A stretch of DNA of 17,388 nucleotides from an uncultured Lachnospiraceae bacterium (GTDB lineage: Bacteria; Bacillota; Clostridia; Lachnospirales; Lachnospiraceae). The translations under genes and the position numbers were made by a program. Position 1 is the stretch's first letter. Every line of letters starts with the position of its first letter. Below are positions 1 to 7,704 of this stretch, in pieces. The notes under the pieces are model-generated. The model was given only the letters and a program-made list of their open reading frames with translations, had not been told where the DNA came from and made no database searches. Where the stretch lies: assembly GCA_934402515.1 (NCBI GenBank), contig CAKRTZ010000046.1, positions 1-17,388 on the forward strand, in the 5' to 3' direction.

Positions 1-1
1 G

Positions 2-1807
2 GTCAATGGCAGTGAAAGCCCGGCAGAAGAATATGAGAAAGCCCCGACAGTCGTTGTGACGGTAAAGGATGACGGGGAGAATGTTATTTCCGCAGGACTG
101 GCTTCGGTGGCTTACCAGATTGGAAACAGCGCAGAGTGTGTAGTACAGGAGGATTTTACCACAAGCATTAGAACAGAGGTCAAATTCCGCATACCTGAAG
201 AGAAGCTTCCGGCAGCCGGTGCGGACATTACCGTGAAAGCGGTGGATAATGCCGGAAACCTGGCAGAAAAGAAAATTACGGTAAGGATACATACTCACAG
301 CGCAGTTCTGGTGAAAGCAGTAGAGCCGACCTGTCTTGCAAAGGGAAACAAAGCCTATTATATCTGTGACTGTGGAAGATGGTATGCCGACAGCAGTTGT
401 ACGACAGAAATCACATCGCAGGATGTGGTACTGCCGGCAAAAGGACATACAGAAACCATAGATCCGGCAAAAGAAGCTACCTGTATGCAGACAGGACGAA
501 CACAAGGCAGTCATTGCAGTGTCTGTGGGGTGGTGATAAAGGCGCAGACGGTGACACCGGCGTTGGGACATCATTATAGTGGGGATTACGCATACGATGC
601 AGACGGACATTGGAGAGTATGCAGCCGATGTGCTGCATTGGAAGAAAAGCATAGTCATGTATATGACGATGATAAGGATACCATCTGTAATGACTGTGGC
701 TTTGAACGGACGATAAAGAAGCCGGAACCGGAGAGTAAACCGGAGAATCAGCCGGGAAGCAAACCGGAAAATAAACCGGAAGGCAAACCGGAAAATAAAC
801 CGGGAAACCAGCCGGAAAGCAAACCAGAGAATAAACCGGAAAATCAGCCGGAGAACCAGCCGGAAAGCAAACCGGAGAACCAGCCGGAGAACCAGACGGA
901 AAGCAAACCGGAGAATAAATCGGAAAATCAGCCGGAGAATCAGCCGGAAAACCAGACGGAGAATAAACCGGAGAACCAGACGGAAACTAAACCGGCGGAC
1001 AGCCCGGATATATCCGGACAGCCGGACATAGGGGATGCTTTAAACGGATCGGAGATAACAGCCGGTGACAGGGTGGACGCATCGGATGAAGCTGTACCAA
1101 CGGGAAATGTGCAAGGTATGGCAGACACAAGTACGGCCCTGGAACTTGGAAATGGCACAGTCACGGTAACGGTTGTCTGTGAGGAACAGGAGTATACGGC
1201 AGGAGTATCAGATACTGCTGCCGTGGTGAGAGCAGTGCTGACTCCGGCGCAGCTCCAAAGTGTAGCTGCGGGAGAAAACATGGAAATCCGGGTAGAGGTG
1301 AAGGATATTTCCGGCAATGTGCCAAAGAAGGATAAGAGTGCAATCGAGAACGGTATAAAAGAGTACCGTAAGGAAATCCCTGATCTGACACTTGGAAGCC
1401 ACATTGATATCTCTTTGTTCATGAAAATAGGAGAAGCGGACTGGAACGCTGTTACAGGTACAGTAGAACCGATTGAGGTAGTGATTGGTATTCCGCTGAA
1501 GCTGCAAAGCACCGACAGGGAGTTTTTCATTATCCGCTCCCACGAAGGGGAATATACCCTTTTAACGGATATGGATGATGCACCGGATACGGTAACGATT
1601 CATACAGACAGATTCTCTGCTTATGCAATTGCGTACAGGCAGGTGAGCCAGACACCGCAAGCCGGTAAATGCAGCTTATGCCATATTTGTCCCACCTTCC
1701 TTGGCATCTGTTATTTTGTATGGCTGATACTTATCATGGCAGTGGCCTTGATTGTCTGGAGAGTGGTACGAAGAAACAGAAACGTGGGAGAAAAACAGAA
1801 GCCGTAA
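2..1807 (+). CDS. Cell-surface protein, C-terminal part (5' end outside window)
   Basis: The reading frame is open from base 2, so the gene begins upstream of the window and the GTG at 56 is not its start. In order, the visible part has: an Ig-like/beta-sandwich segment ending near a 'DNAGN' motif; a His/Cys-rich stretch (about bases 290-715) with repeated CxC, CxxC and H-x-H patterns, as in surface proteins of Lachnospiraceae; a low-complexity tract of four-residue units of the type [KQ]PE[NSG] (737-1000); a beta-rich domain that ends 'RFSAYAIAY'; and a hydrophobic helix (about 1690-1770) followed by arginine/lysine-rich residues (RVVRRNRN). The last element is a membrane anchor, and there is no LPxTG sortase signal. 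The architecture suggests an exported protein with a stalk-like spacer and a membrane-anchored C-terminus. The true function, possibly adhesin or carbohydrate-active, lies in the missing N-terminus and cannot be read here. Confidence 0.8.
   Translation, partial: VNGSESPAEEYEKAPTVVVTVKDDGENVISAGLASVAYQIGNSAECVVQEDFTTSIRTEVKFRIPEEKLPAAGADITVKAVDNAGNLAEKKITVRIHTHSAVLVKAVEPTCLAKGNKAYYICDCGRWYADSSCTTEITSQDVVLPAKGHTETIDPAKEATCMQTGRTQGSHCSVCGVVIKAQTVTPALGHHYSGDYAYDADGHWRVCSRCAALEEKHSHVYDDDKDTICNDCGFERTIKKPEPESKPENQPGSKPENKPEGKPENKPGNQPESKPENKPENQPENQPESKPENQPENQTESKPENKSENQPENQPENQTENKPENQTETKPADSPDISGQPDIGDALNGSEITAGDRVDASDEAVPTGNVQGMADTSTALELGNGTVTVTVVCEEQEYTAGVSDTAAVVRAVLTPAQLQSVAAGENMEIRVEVKDISGNVPKKDKSAIENGIKEYRKEIPDLTLGSHIDISLFMKIGEADWNAVTGTVEPIEVVIGIPLKLQSTDREFFIIRSHEGEYTLLTDMDDAPDTVTIHTDRFSAYAIAYRQVSQTPQAGKCSLCHICPTFLGICYFVWLILIMAVALIVWRVVRRNRNVGEKQKP
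737..1000 (+). repeat. In-frame 12-bp repeats encoding a [KQ]PE[NSG] spacer
   Basis: About 22 consecutive 12-base units, each encoding four residues such as KPEN, QPEN, QPES, QTEN or KPGN, ending in KPAD. The bases vary mainly at third positions and at the K/Q and N/S/G positions. Such Pro/Glu/Asn tracts usually form an extended wall-spanning or stalk region. Near-identical units make the copy number prone to change by slippage or recombination. Confidence 0.9.
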
Positions 1808-1842
1808 TAGAAAATGGATTATGGCAGCATACATTGTATGTG

Positions 1843-1890
1843 AGTGCTACAGTAAAGCAGGAAATGAGAGACTTTACTGTAGCACTTTTC
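1843..1890 (+). terminator. Rho-independent terminator after the surface-protein gene
   Basis: The arms AGTGCTACAGTAAAG (1843-1857) and CTTTACTGTAGCACT (1872-1886) pair perfectly over 15 bp around a 14-base loop, and T-rich sequence follows (TTTTCC). It lies 36 bases after the TAA at 1805-1807 and separates the surface-protein gene from fprA. Confidence 0.85.
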
Positions 1891-1936
1891 CTATCAAATC
1901 TCTATGCGGAATCTTTATCGTTTATAAAAAATTCAG

Positions 1937-1966
1937 TTGTTCTTCCATGGAACACCATATTATAAT
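1937..1966 (+). promoter_or_regulatory. Probable sigma-A promoter of fprA
   Basis: TTGTTC (1937-1942) as -35 and TATAAT (1961-1966) as a perfect -10, spaced by 18 bases. The spacer contains the palindrome TTCCATGGAA (1943-1952), a possible operator. The site lies 65 bases before the fprA ATG and downstream of the previous gene's terminator. Confidence 0.6.
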
Positions 1967-2031
1967 AGGTACATGGTTAAACGCCTTTTTATAAAAGATA
2001 AAGGGGATGCACCCTGGAGAGGAAACACAGT

Positions 2032-3189
2032 ATGAAAATTACAAATGACATCAAATATGTAGGAGTCAACGACCACCAGGTGGATTTGTTTGAAGGTCAG
2101 TATGTTGTGCCCAATGGCATGGCGTACAATTCTTATGTCGTTCTGGATGAAAAAATTGCGGTCATGGACACCGTAGATATCCATTTTACAAGAGAATGGC
2201 TCGCCAACGTGGAAACCGCACTGGATGGCAGAACACCGGACTATCTGGTAGTACAGCACATGGAGCCTGACCACTCTGCCAACATTCAGAACTTTATGAA
2301 AAAGTACCCGGATACCACCATCGTGGGCAATGCCAAAACCTTTGCCATGATGGATCAGTTTTTCACCTTGGACAGCCAGGTAAAACGCCTCACCGTCCAG
2401 GACAAAGGCACTCTTTCCCTGGGCAGGCATGAGCTTACCTTCCTGTTTGCCCCCATGGTACACTGGCCGGAAGTCATGGTAACCTACGACAGCACCGACA
2501 AGGTTCTCTTTTCCGCAGACGGATTCGGTAAGTTCGGTGCCCTGGATGTGGAGGAGGACTGGGATGATGAGGCACGCCGCTACTACATCGGCATTGTGGG
2601 CAAATACGGCATGCAGGTACAGAAACTCTTAAAAGAGGCATCAGCACTGGATATCCAGATCATCTGCCCTCTCCACGGTCCCGTTCTCACAGAAAACATC
2701 GGCCATTATCTGGAGAAATACGACATCTGGTCCTCCTACAGACCGGAGGAAAAAGGCGTCCTCATTGCTTATGCCTCTGTGTATGGTAATACGAAAAGGG
2801 CGGCAGAGCTGCTGGCAGAGAAGGTAAAAGCAAAGGGCTATCCCAATGTGGTACTGGCAGACCTGGCTAGAACCGACATGGCAGAGTGCGTGGAAGATGC
2901 CTTCCGCTACAGCCATCTGGTGCTGGCGACCCTTACCTATAATGCCGATGTATTCCCCTGCATGAAAACCTTTATCAATCAGCTGACGGAGCGCAGCTAC
3001 CAGAACCGTACCGTTGGCTTTATGGAAAATGGTACCTGGGCGCCTACGGCAAAAAAAGTGATGCAGACCATGCTGGAAAAGAGCAAAAACCTCACTTATC
3101 TGGAAAACAATGTCACTATCAGATCCGCCGTCCATGAGGACACCGAGACAGTGATTGAGGCGATGGCAGAGGAAATCTGCAACCAATAA
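2032..3189 (+). CDS. fprA: FprA-type flavodiiron protein (A-type flavoprotein)
   Basis: A cytoplasmic enzyme of 385 residues that in anaerobes reduces O2 to water and/or NO to N2O, with electrons from rubredoxin or a similar donor. The N-terminal metallo-beta-lactamase-like domain (about 1-235) keeps the diiron ligand set: H76, E78 and D80 in 'HMEPDH', H81, H144, D163 and H215 in 'CPLHGP'. The C-terminal flavodoxin-like domain (about 242-383) has the FMN phosphate loop 'ASVYGNTKRA' at 248-257. Length is that of the two-domain class A family, with no fused rubredoxin or reductase domain, so the electron donor is encoded elsewhere. The ATG has a GGAGAGG site 9 bases upstream. The next gene starts 25 bases after the stop with no terminator between, so the two are probably co-transcribed. 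The O2 versus NO preference cannot be told from sequence. Confidence 0.95.
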   Translation: MKITNDIKYVGVNDHQVDLFEGQYVVPNGMAYNSYVVLDEKIAVMDTVDIHFTREWLANVETALDGRTPDYLVVQHMEPDHSANIQNFMKKYPDTTIVGNAKTFAMMDQFFTLDSQVKRLTVQDKGTLSLGRHELTFLFAPMVHWPEVMVTYDSTDKVLFSADGFGKFGALDVEEDWDDEARRYYIGIVGKYGMQVQKLLKEASALDIQIICPLHGPVLTENIGHYLEKYDIWSSYRPEEKGVLIAYASVYGNTKRAAELLAEKVKAKGYPNVVLADLARTDMAECVEDAFRYSHLVLATLTYNADVFPCMKTFINQLTERSYQNRTVGFMENGTWAPTAKKVMQTMLEKSKNLTYLENNVTIRSAVHEDTETVIEAMAEEICNQ

Positions 3190-3214
3190 AGAAGGTTAAA
3201 ACGAAGGAGAACCC

Positions 3215-4507
3215 ATGCGCGAACTGACCAATCTGTTACTACTGTTTTTTATCTACTCCTTCACCGGCTGGGTGCTGGAAACCATCGTTGGAACCGTCAA
3301 GCACAAGGTATTTACCAATAAAGGTCTGGTGACCGGCCCTTTTTGCGTGATTTATGGTATCGGTGCAGTGGTGATTTCTGCCACACTGAATGAACTTACC
3401 GGGTTCTGGCTCTTTGTGTTTGCCATGACCTATGCTACCATCATCGAGTGGGTGGCAGGACACCTCATTGAGAAATTTTTCGGAGAACGTTGGTGGGATT
3501 ATTCCGGGATAAAAGGAAACCTGGACGGTTATATCTGTCTCCCAGCTTCTGCCTTGTGGGGCGCCCTGGGCTACATCATCGTGCGCTGGGGCAACCATCT
3601 ACTGATCACGATTGGAAACCTTATTCCAGGACTGTTGAAAACCATTCTGGTATTAGTTCTTTTGGGATTGATGGCATTGGATATCATCGCCTCTGCCATT
3701 TTGTTATGGGGACGGAGCAAACAGGCGGCAAACTGGGAAAAAACCAACCAGCAGTTTGATGATGTGAGCCGTAATCTGCGAACCTGGATTGCAGCCAAAA
3801 CCGAGAAACGTATCCACAAAGCCTACCCCAAGGCACAGAAAGTGGAGGCTGCGGAGAAAAACAAGGATGTTTTTGCCTACGGATGCAGCTTTTACAAGAT
3901 TATCTGGCTTTTTTTCATTGGTGCCTTTCTGGGAGATATTACAGAGACCATTTTCTGCCGTATCACTGCCGGTGTATGGATGAGCCGTAGCAGTGTGGTC
4001 TGGGGCCCTTTCAGCATCGTCTGGGGACTGGGCGTGGCACTGGTGACCCTGCTCCTCTACAAATACCGGAACAGCGACCGCTTTTTCCTCTTTGCAATCG
4101 GAACCCTGTTGGGTGGTGTATACGAATACTTCTGCAGTGTCTTTACCGAGATTGTTTTTGGCAAAGTATTCTGGGACTACAGCCAGATTCCCTTTAACAT
4201 TGGGGGCAGAATCAACCTGTTGTACTGCTTTTTCTGGGGAATCGCCGCGGTGGTCTGGTTTCGTGGAATTTACCCCTTTGTCTCTAAATGGATTGAGAAA
4301 ATCCCGAAGAAAACCGGAAAAATTGTCACCTGGATTTTTATCGCGTTTATGTGTTGCAATATCGTGATGTCCTGTATGGCTCTGGTGCGTTACGATGAGC
4401 GTTCCAGGGATGTCACACAGTACAATTCTTTACAGACCTGGCTGGACACCCATTATGATGATGCCCGTATGGAGCGTATCTATCCCAATGCCAAACAGGT
4501 GGATTAA
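3215..4507 (+). CDS. Integral membrane protein with two CmpB-type (putative ABC-transporter type IV) domains
   Basis: A 430-residue polytopic membrane protein with no signal peptide. It resembles the family annotated as 'putative ABC-transporter type IV' (ABC_trans_CmpB), whose function is not established. The domain occurs twice. Copy 1 (about 7-170) has 'FFIYSFTGWVLETI', 'GPFCVIYGIGA' and 'FGERWWDYSGI'. Copy 2 (about 226-380) has 'FFIGAFLGDITETI', 'GPFSIVWGLGV' and 'FGKVFWDYSQI'. Each copy is followed by a short soluble stretch ending in a Y-P-x-A-x-x-V motif (YPKAQKV at 204-210, YPNAKQV at 423-429). AAGGAG lies 5 bases before the ATG. It is 25 bases downstream of fprA and probably in its operon, and a terminator follows. 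No ATPase is encoded nearby, so a transporter role is unsupported. Confidence 0.85.
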   Translation: MRELTNLLLLFFIYSFTGWVLETIVGTVKHKVFTNKGLVTGPFCVIYGIGAVVISATLNELTGFWLFVFAMTYATIIEWVAGHLIEKFFGERWWDYSGIKGNLDGYICLPASALWGALGYIIVRWGNHLLITIGNLIPGLLKTILVLVLLGLMALDIIASAILLWGRSKQAANWEKTNQQFDDVSRNLRTWIAAKTEKRIHKAYPKAQKVEAAEKNKDVFAYGCSFYKIIWLFFIGAFLGDITETIFCRITAGVWMSRSSVVWGPFSIVWGLGVALVTLLLYKYRNSDRFFLFAIGTLLGGVYEYFCSVFTEIVFGKVFWDYSQIPFNIGGRINLLYCFFWGIAAVVWFRGIYPFVSKWIEKIPKKTGKIVTWIFIAFMCCNIVMSCMALVRYDERSRDVTQYNSLQTWLDTHYDDARMERIYPNAKQVD

Positions 4508-4523
4508 TTGGCTCAATACCATT

Positions 4524-4555
4524 GGCGCTACAGGAAACTGTAGCGCCTTGTTTAT
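4524..4555 (+). terminator. Rho-independent terminator of the fprA operon
   Basis: GGCGCTACAG (4524-4533) and CTGTAGCGCC (4538-4547) form a perfect 10-bp GC-rich stem with a GAAA tetraloop, followed by TTGTTTATT. It begins 17 bases after the membrane-protein stop codon. Confidence 0.9.
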
Positions 4556-4607
4556 TGTATAGGGGCACCTTCCGGCAAAACGGGGGCTAGTCGTCCGGTA
4601 TTGTAAA

Positions 4608-4637
4608 TTGACAGCGATTTTTCCGCGGATATATAAT
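4608..4637 (+). promoter_or_regulatory. Consensus sigma-A promoter of the SBP/kinase operon
   Basis: TTGACA (4608-4613) and TATAAT (4632-4637) are both perfect consensus hexamers, with an 18-base spacer. They lie between the upstream terminator and the lipoprotein ATG at 4683, giving a predicted leader of about 40 bases. The TTG of the -35 box is in frame with the downstream gene but cannot be its start. Confidence 0.85.
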
Positions 4638-4682
4638 GAAATATGGATTAGTATCGAAAAGATAAAAGGAAACCTGGACCTG

Positions 4683-5489
4683 ATGAAAAAACAAAGGATA
4701 ATTTCTATCATTTGTATCATGGCGTTTCTGCTTGCCGGATGTGGAAGGACAGTAGAAAGCCGGGCAGAGGCGGGTCTGCCGAAAATTGTAATTGGCAATG
4801 AAGACTACCCGCCCTTTAATTATATAGATGCAGATGGGAATTTCACTGGCATTACGGTGGAACTTGCTACGGAGGCGTTTGCCCGTATGGGTTACCAGAC
4901 AGAATTTTCATGCATCGATTGGGAGAAAAAAACGCAGTTACTGGAAAACGGCGAGATTGACTGTATCTGGGATTGTTTTCCCATGGATGGCTGGGAAGAC
5001 TTATATCAGTGGGCAGGACCTTATATGGTCAGCCGGCAGATGATTGCGGTGTTGCCTGGCAGCGATATTTACACGTTACAGGATCTGGAAGGCAGAGCCG
5101 TGGCCGTGCAGTCTGCTACCCAACCGGAGGAAATGTTTAGCGATCCGGAGGTTTATGGACTTCCAAAACTGAAAGAATTGTTTTCCCTTTCCAACCGGGA
5201 ATTGATTTATCCTTTTCTGAGCAAGGGCTATGCAGATGCCATTTGTTCCCATGAAACCTTTATCCGGCAATACATGGCGGATTATAATCTGGAGTACCGT
5301 CTTTTGGAGGAGCCTCTTTTGACGGTGGGGCTGGGCGTGGCGTTTGCCAAAGAGGATGACCGTGGACTGGCGCAGCAGTTAGACCAGATACTGCAGGAGA
5401 TGCGGGAAGACGGCACAACTGCCCGGATTCTTACGAAATATCTGGGAGAGTCGGAGAAATATCTGGGGGTAAGTGCGTATGAAAAGTAA
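4683..5489 (+). CDS. Extracellular solute-binding lipoprotein, family 3 (first module)
   Basis: A 268-residue lipoprotein of the amino-acid-type binding protein family (SBP_bac_3). It starts with a lipoprotein signal peptide: positive MKKQR, a hydrophobic core and the lipobox LLAGC with lipidated Cys20. The family-typical opening 'IVIGNEDYPPFNYIDADGNFTGI' region (split here as IVIGNEDYPPFNYI then DADGNFTGI) and 'WAGPYM' are present. ATG 4683 is chosen because the longer in-frame TTG at 4608 is the -35 box and would bury the signal peptide; a weak AAAAGGA lies 12 bases upstream. The stop overlaps the kinase start by 11 bases, which implies translational coupling. No permease or ATPase genes are nearby, so a sensory rather than transport role with the adjacent kinase is likely. 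Where the second-module paralogue has 'TMDGRE', this one has 'PMDGWE', so the arginine that usually binds the ligand carboxylate seems to be Trp. Confidence 0.88.
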   Translation: MKKQRIISIICIMAFLLAGCGRTVESRAEAGLPKIVIGNEDYPPFNYIDADGNFTGITVELATEAFARMGYQTEFSCIDWEKKTQLLENGEIDCIWDCFPMDGWEDLYQWAGPYMVSRQMIAVLPGSDIYTLQDLEGRAVAVQSATQPEEMFSDPEVYGLPKLKELFSLSNRELIYPFLSKGYADAICSHETFIRQYMADYNLEYRLLEEPLLTVGLGVAFAKEDDRGLAQQLDQILQEMREDGTTARILTKYLGESEKYLGVSAYEK

Positions 5490-7692
5490 ACACCCCCATT
5501 TGAAAGGGCAGTGCTGGCTGCTACCTATGGAAATTCTTACCGGAATTGTACTAATGAGTATTGTGGCAGCCATGGCAGTCCGCTCGGATCTTGCCAATGC
5601 CCGCACCTATTTGGACGATACGGTTACCTATATGCAGGAGCAGTGCAACAGCTATAATAAATTAAACATGGCATCGGAAACGAAAAGTCTGATGCGCATG
5701 ATGCAGAGTGCCAGAGAAGTGGACAGACAACTCCTGCATCAGAATCAGCTCCATGGAGAAATGGATGTGGAATCCGCCATGCTCCAGGTGTATGTGAAAG
5801 AGTTTTATCTTACCGGAATTTTACTAATGGACAACCAGGGTAATATTCTCGAACAGTCAGACGAGAAAGATTCGGTCTGCCAGGAGGTGCAGACCTATTT
5901 GCATAATAAATCTCTGTTGGAAACAGCTGTTTACAAGCAGAAAAGTTACGCTGCCCGTGTGGAGTGTGAGGATGGTTCCTATGTGGATATTGGAGTAGTG
6001 GGCTGCTCGGATACAGAAAACGTGCTTGTGGCTTACTATCACACCTCCAAGGAATATATTGATGCCTTTACCAATTCTCTGGAACTGGTGTTGGCCGATT
6101 ACAACAACCAGCATGAGGGAACCGTTGTGGTCAGCGATGGGGAGAGGATTGTTGCCTCCAGTGATAAAAGCCTGGAGGGCAAAACCACCGATGATCTGGA
6201 AATCCTTAAAATGATTAAGGAAAGTCCGGATGCACATATATTAGTGAGAGCGCTTCACAGCAAGGAAAATCCTTTTAACTATGATTATGGTTTGATGCAG
6301 CGGGGACGGGACTATTATGTTTATGCCTTTATGCCCCAGTCCCAGGTGCTGGTAAACACACCAACAAACCTGTTGTACACCCTGATTATCTATGCCTTTG
6401 CACTGGCAATGATAAATATGGTGCATTGGAAAACAGCCCAGAGCTATCAACAGCTGCAGTTTGAAATCCAGCAGAGGCATACCAAGGATCTACAGATCAA
6501 GAATCAACAGCTTGAGGCAGCAGTGGAAGAGGCGAACCGGGCAAATATGGCGAAAACCAATTTCCTTTCCCGGATGAGTCATGACATCCGTACGCCTCTA
6601 AACGGCATCATCGGACTTCTGACGATAGATGAGGCACATCCCGATGATGTGGAACTGCTTAACACTAATCGGGGTAAAATCATGGTGGCGGCCAATTATC
6701 TGTTATCCCTGATTAACGATATCCTACAGATGAGCAAGCTGGAAAGCGGCGAATTTGTTTTGTCCCATGAGGCGATTAACCTGCGGGAATTGGTTGGGGA
6801 TGTGAGGACAGTGATTTCCCAGAGAGCGGCAGAGTCCGGCGTGACCCTGGAATACGACAACACACTGGAGCAGGCGGAGCATTCTATCGTTTACGGCAGT
6901 CCCCTGCATCTTCGTCAGATTTTTATCAATATCTATACCAACTGTGTCAAATATAATAAAGTAGGGGGCAGAATTTCTACCCAGGTAGCATGCCTGCAGG
7001 TAAAACCGGGAACGGTGACCTACCGTTGGACAATTTCTGATACAGGAATCGGGATGAGTGAGAAATTTTTACAACAGATTTTTAATCCTTTTTCCCAGGA
7101 ACATTCCGATGCCCGCAGTGTCTATAGCGGAACGGGACTTGGCATGGCCATTGTAAAAAATCTGTTGGATGCCATGCAGGGCACCATCGAGATAAAGAGT
7201 GAGGTGGGAGTCGGTTCTACTTTTGTAATCACGATCCCTTTTGAAATTGCACAGCAGATCCCGGAACAGGAGAAAGCAAAACAGGAGAAAACGTACGATA
7301 TCCGGGGATTACACCTGCTGTTGGCAGAGGATAATGACCTAAATGCGGAAATTGCCCAGACTTTATTGGAAGAGAAGGGAGCAGTGATTACCGTTGTCCG
7401 GGATGGTCAGCAGGCGATTGATGCCTTTACCGGTAATCCCCCAGGCACCTTTGACGCTATCCTGATGGATGTGATGATGCCGGTGGTGGATGGGCTTTCC
7501 GCTACCAGAGCGATTCGAGCCTTTGACAGACCGGATGCGGAGAAGATTCCCATTATAGCCATGACTGCAAACGCTTTTGACGAGGATGTGAGGCGGTGCC
7601 TGGAGTCGGGCATGAACGCCCATCTTGCCAAGCCGTTACAGATGGATAAGGTAATGGAGGCCATTGCAAAATACACAAAAAGAAATTTATGA
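5479..7692 (+). CDS. Membrane hybrid histidine kinase with receiver domain (first module)
   Basis: A 737-residue hybrid sensor kinase. TM1 is at about 13-34, followed by an extracellular Cache-like sensor of about 260 residues and TM2 at about 297-315. A helical linker then leads straight into HisKA, with phospho-acceptor H368 in 'MSHDIRTPLNG'. The HATPase region has an N-box-like 'YTNCVKYNKVGG' (487-498), 'SDTGIGM' (D521) and 'GTGLGMAI'. The C-terminal receiver (about 610-733) has the acidic pair E617/D618, phospho-acceptor D664, T696 and K718. ATG 5479 is preferred over GTG 5473 because a GGGGGT stretch lies about 9 bases before it. It overlaps the lipoprotein gene by 11 bases. With no HPt or output-domain partner in the window, the onward phosphotransfer route is unknown. 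It most likely reads the ligand state of the lipoprotein, in the way BvgS reads its fused binding domains. Confidence 0.92.
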   Translation: MKSKHPHLKGQCWLLPMEILTGIVLMSIVAAMAVRSDLANARTYLDDTVTYMQEQCNSYNKLNMASETKSLMRMMQSAREVDRQLLHQNQLHGEMDVESAMLQVYVKEFYLTGILLMDNQGNILEQSDEKDSVCQEVQTYLHNKSLLETAVYKQKSYAARVECEDGSYVDIGVVGCSDTENVLVAYYHTSKEYIDAFTNSLELVLADYNNQHEGTVVVSDGERIVASSDKSLEGKTTDDLEILKMIKESPDAHILVRALHSKENPFNYDYGLMQRGRDYYVYAFMPQSQVLVNTPTNLLYTLIIYAFALAMINMVHWKTAQSYQQLQFEIQQRHTKDLQIKNQQLEAAVEEANRANMAKTNFLSRMSHDIRTPLNGIIGLLTIDEAHPDDVELLNTNRGKIMVAANYLLSLINDILQMSKLESGEFVLSHEAINLRELVGDVRTVISQRAAESGVTLEYDNTLEQAEHSIVYGSPLHLRQIFINIYTNCVKYNKVGGRISTQVACLQVKPGTVTYRWTISDTGIGMSEKFLQQIFNPFSQEHSDARSVYSGTGLGMAIVKNLLDAMQGTIEIKSEVGVGSTFVITIPFEIAQQIPEQEKAKQEKTYDIRGLHLLLAEDNDLNAEIAQTLLEEKGAVITVVRDGQQAIDAFTGNPPGTFDAILMDVMMPVVDGLSATRAIRAFDRPDAEKIPIIAMTANAFDEDVRRCLESGMNAHLAKPLQMDKVMEAIAKYTKRNL

Positions 7693-7704
7693 CGGGAGCT
7701 TTTA

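Noticed and set aside
940..1530. Long minus-strand open frame opposite the surface-protein gene
   Set aside because: It arises from the biased codons of the Pro/Glu repeat tract, has no ribosome binding site and reads as low-complexity Ser/Thr/Pro sequence.
1960..1980. PerR/Fur-like box around TTATAAT at the fprA promoter
   Set aside because: Only the left half resembles the box; it is the -10 element itself and no inverted partner follows.
1960..3186. Minus-strand open frames opposite fprA (1960-2463 and 2641-3186)
   Set aside because: They are shadows of a clearly conserved enzyme gene, without start signals or recognisable domains.
4608..4682. TTG at 4608 as start of the first binding lipoprotein
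   Set aside because: The TTG is the first base triplet of the -35 box, and the extension would place 25 residues before a normal lipoprotein signal peptide.
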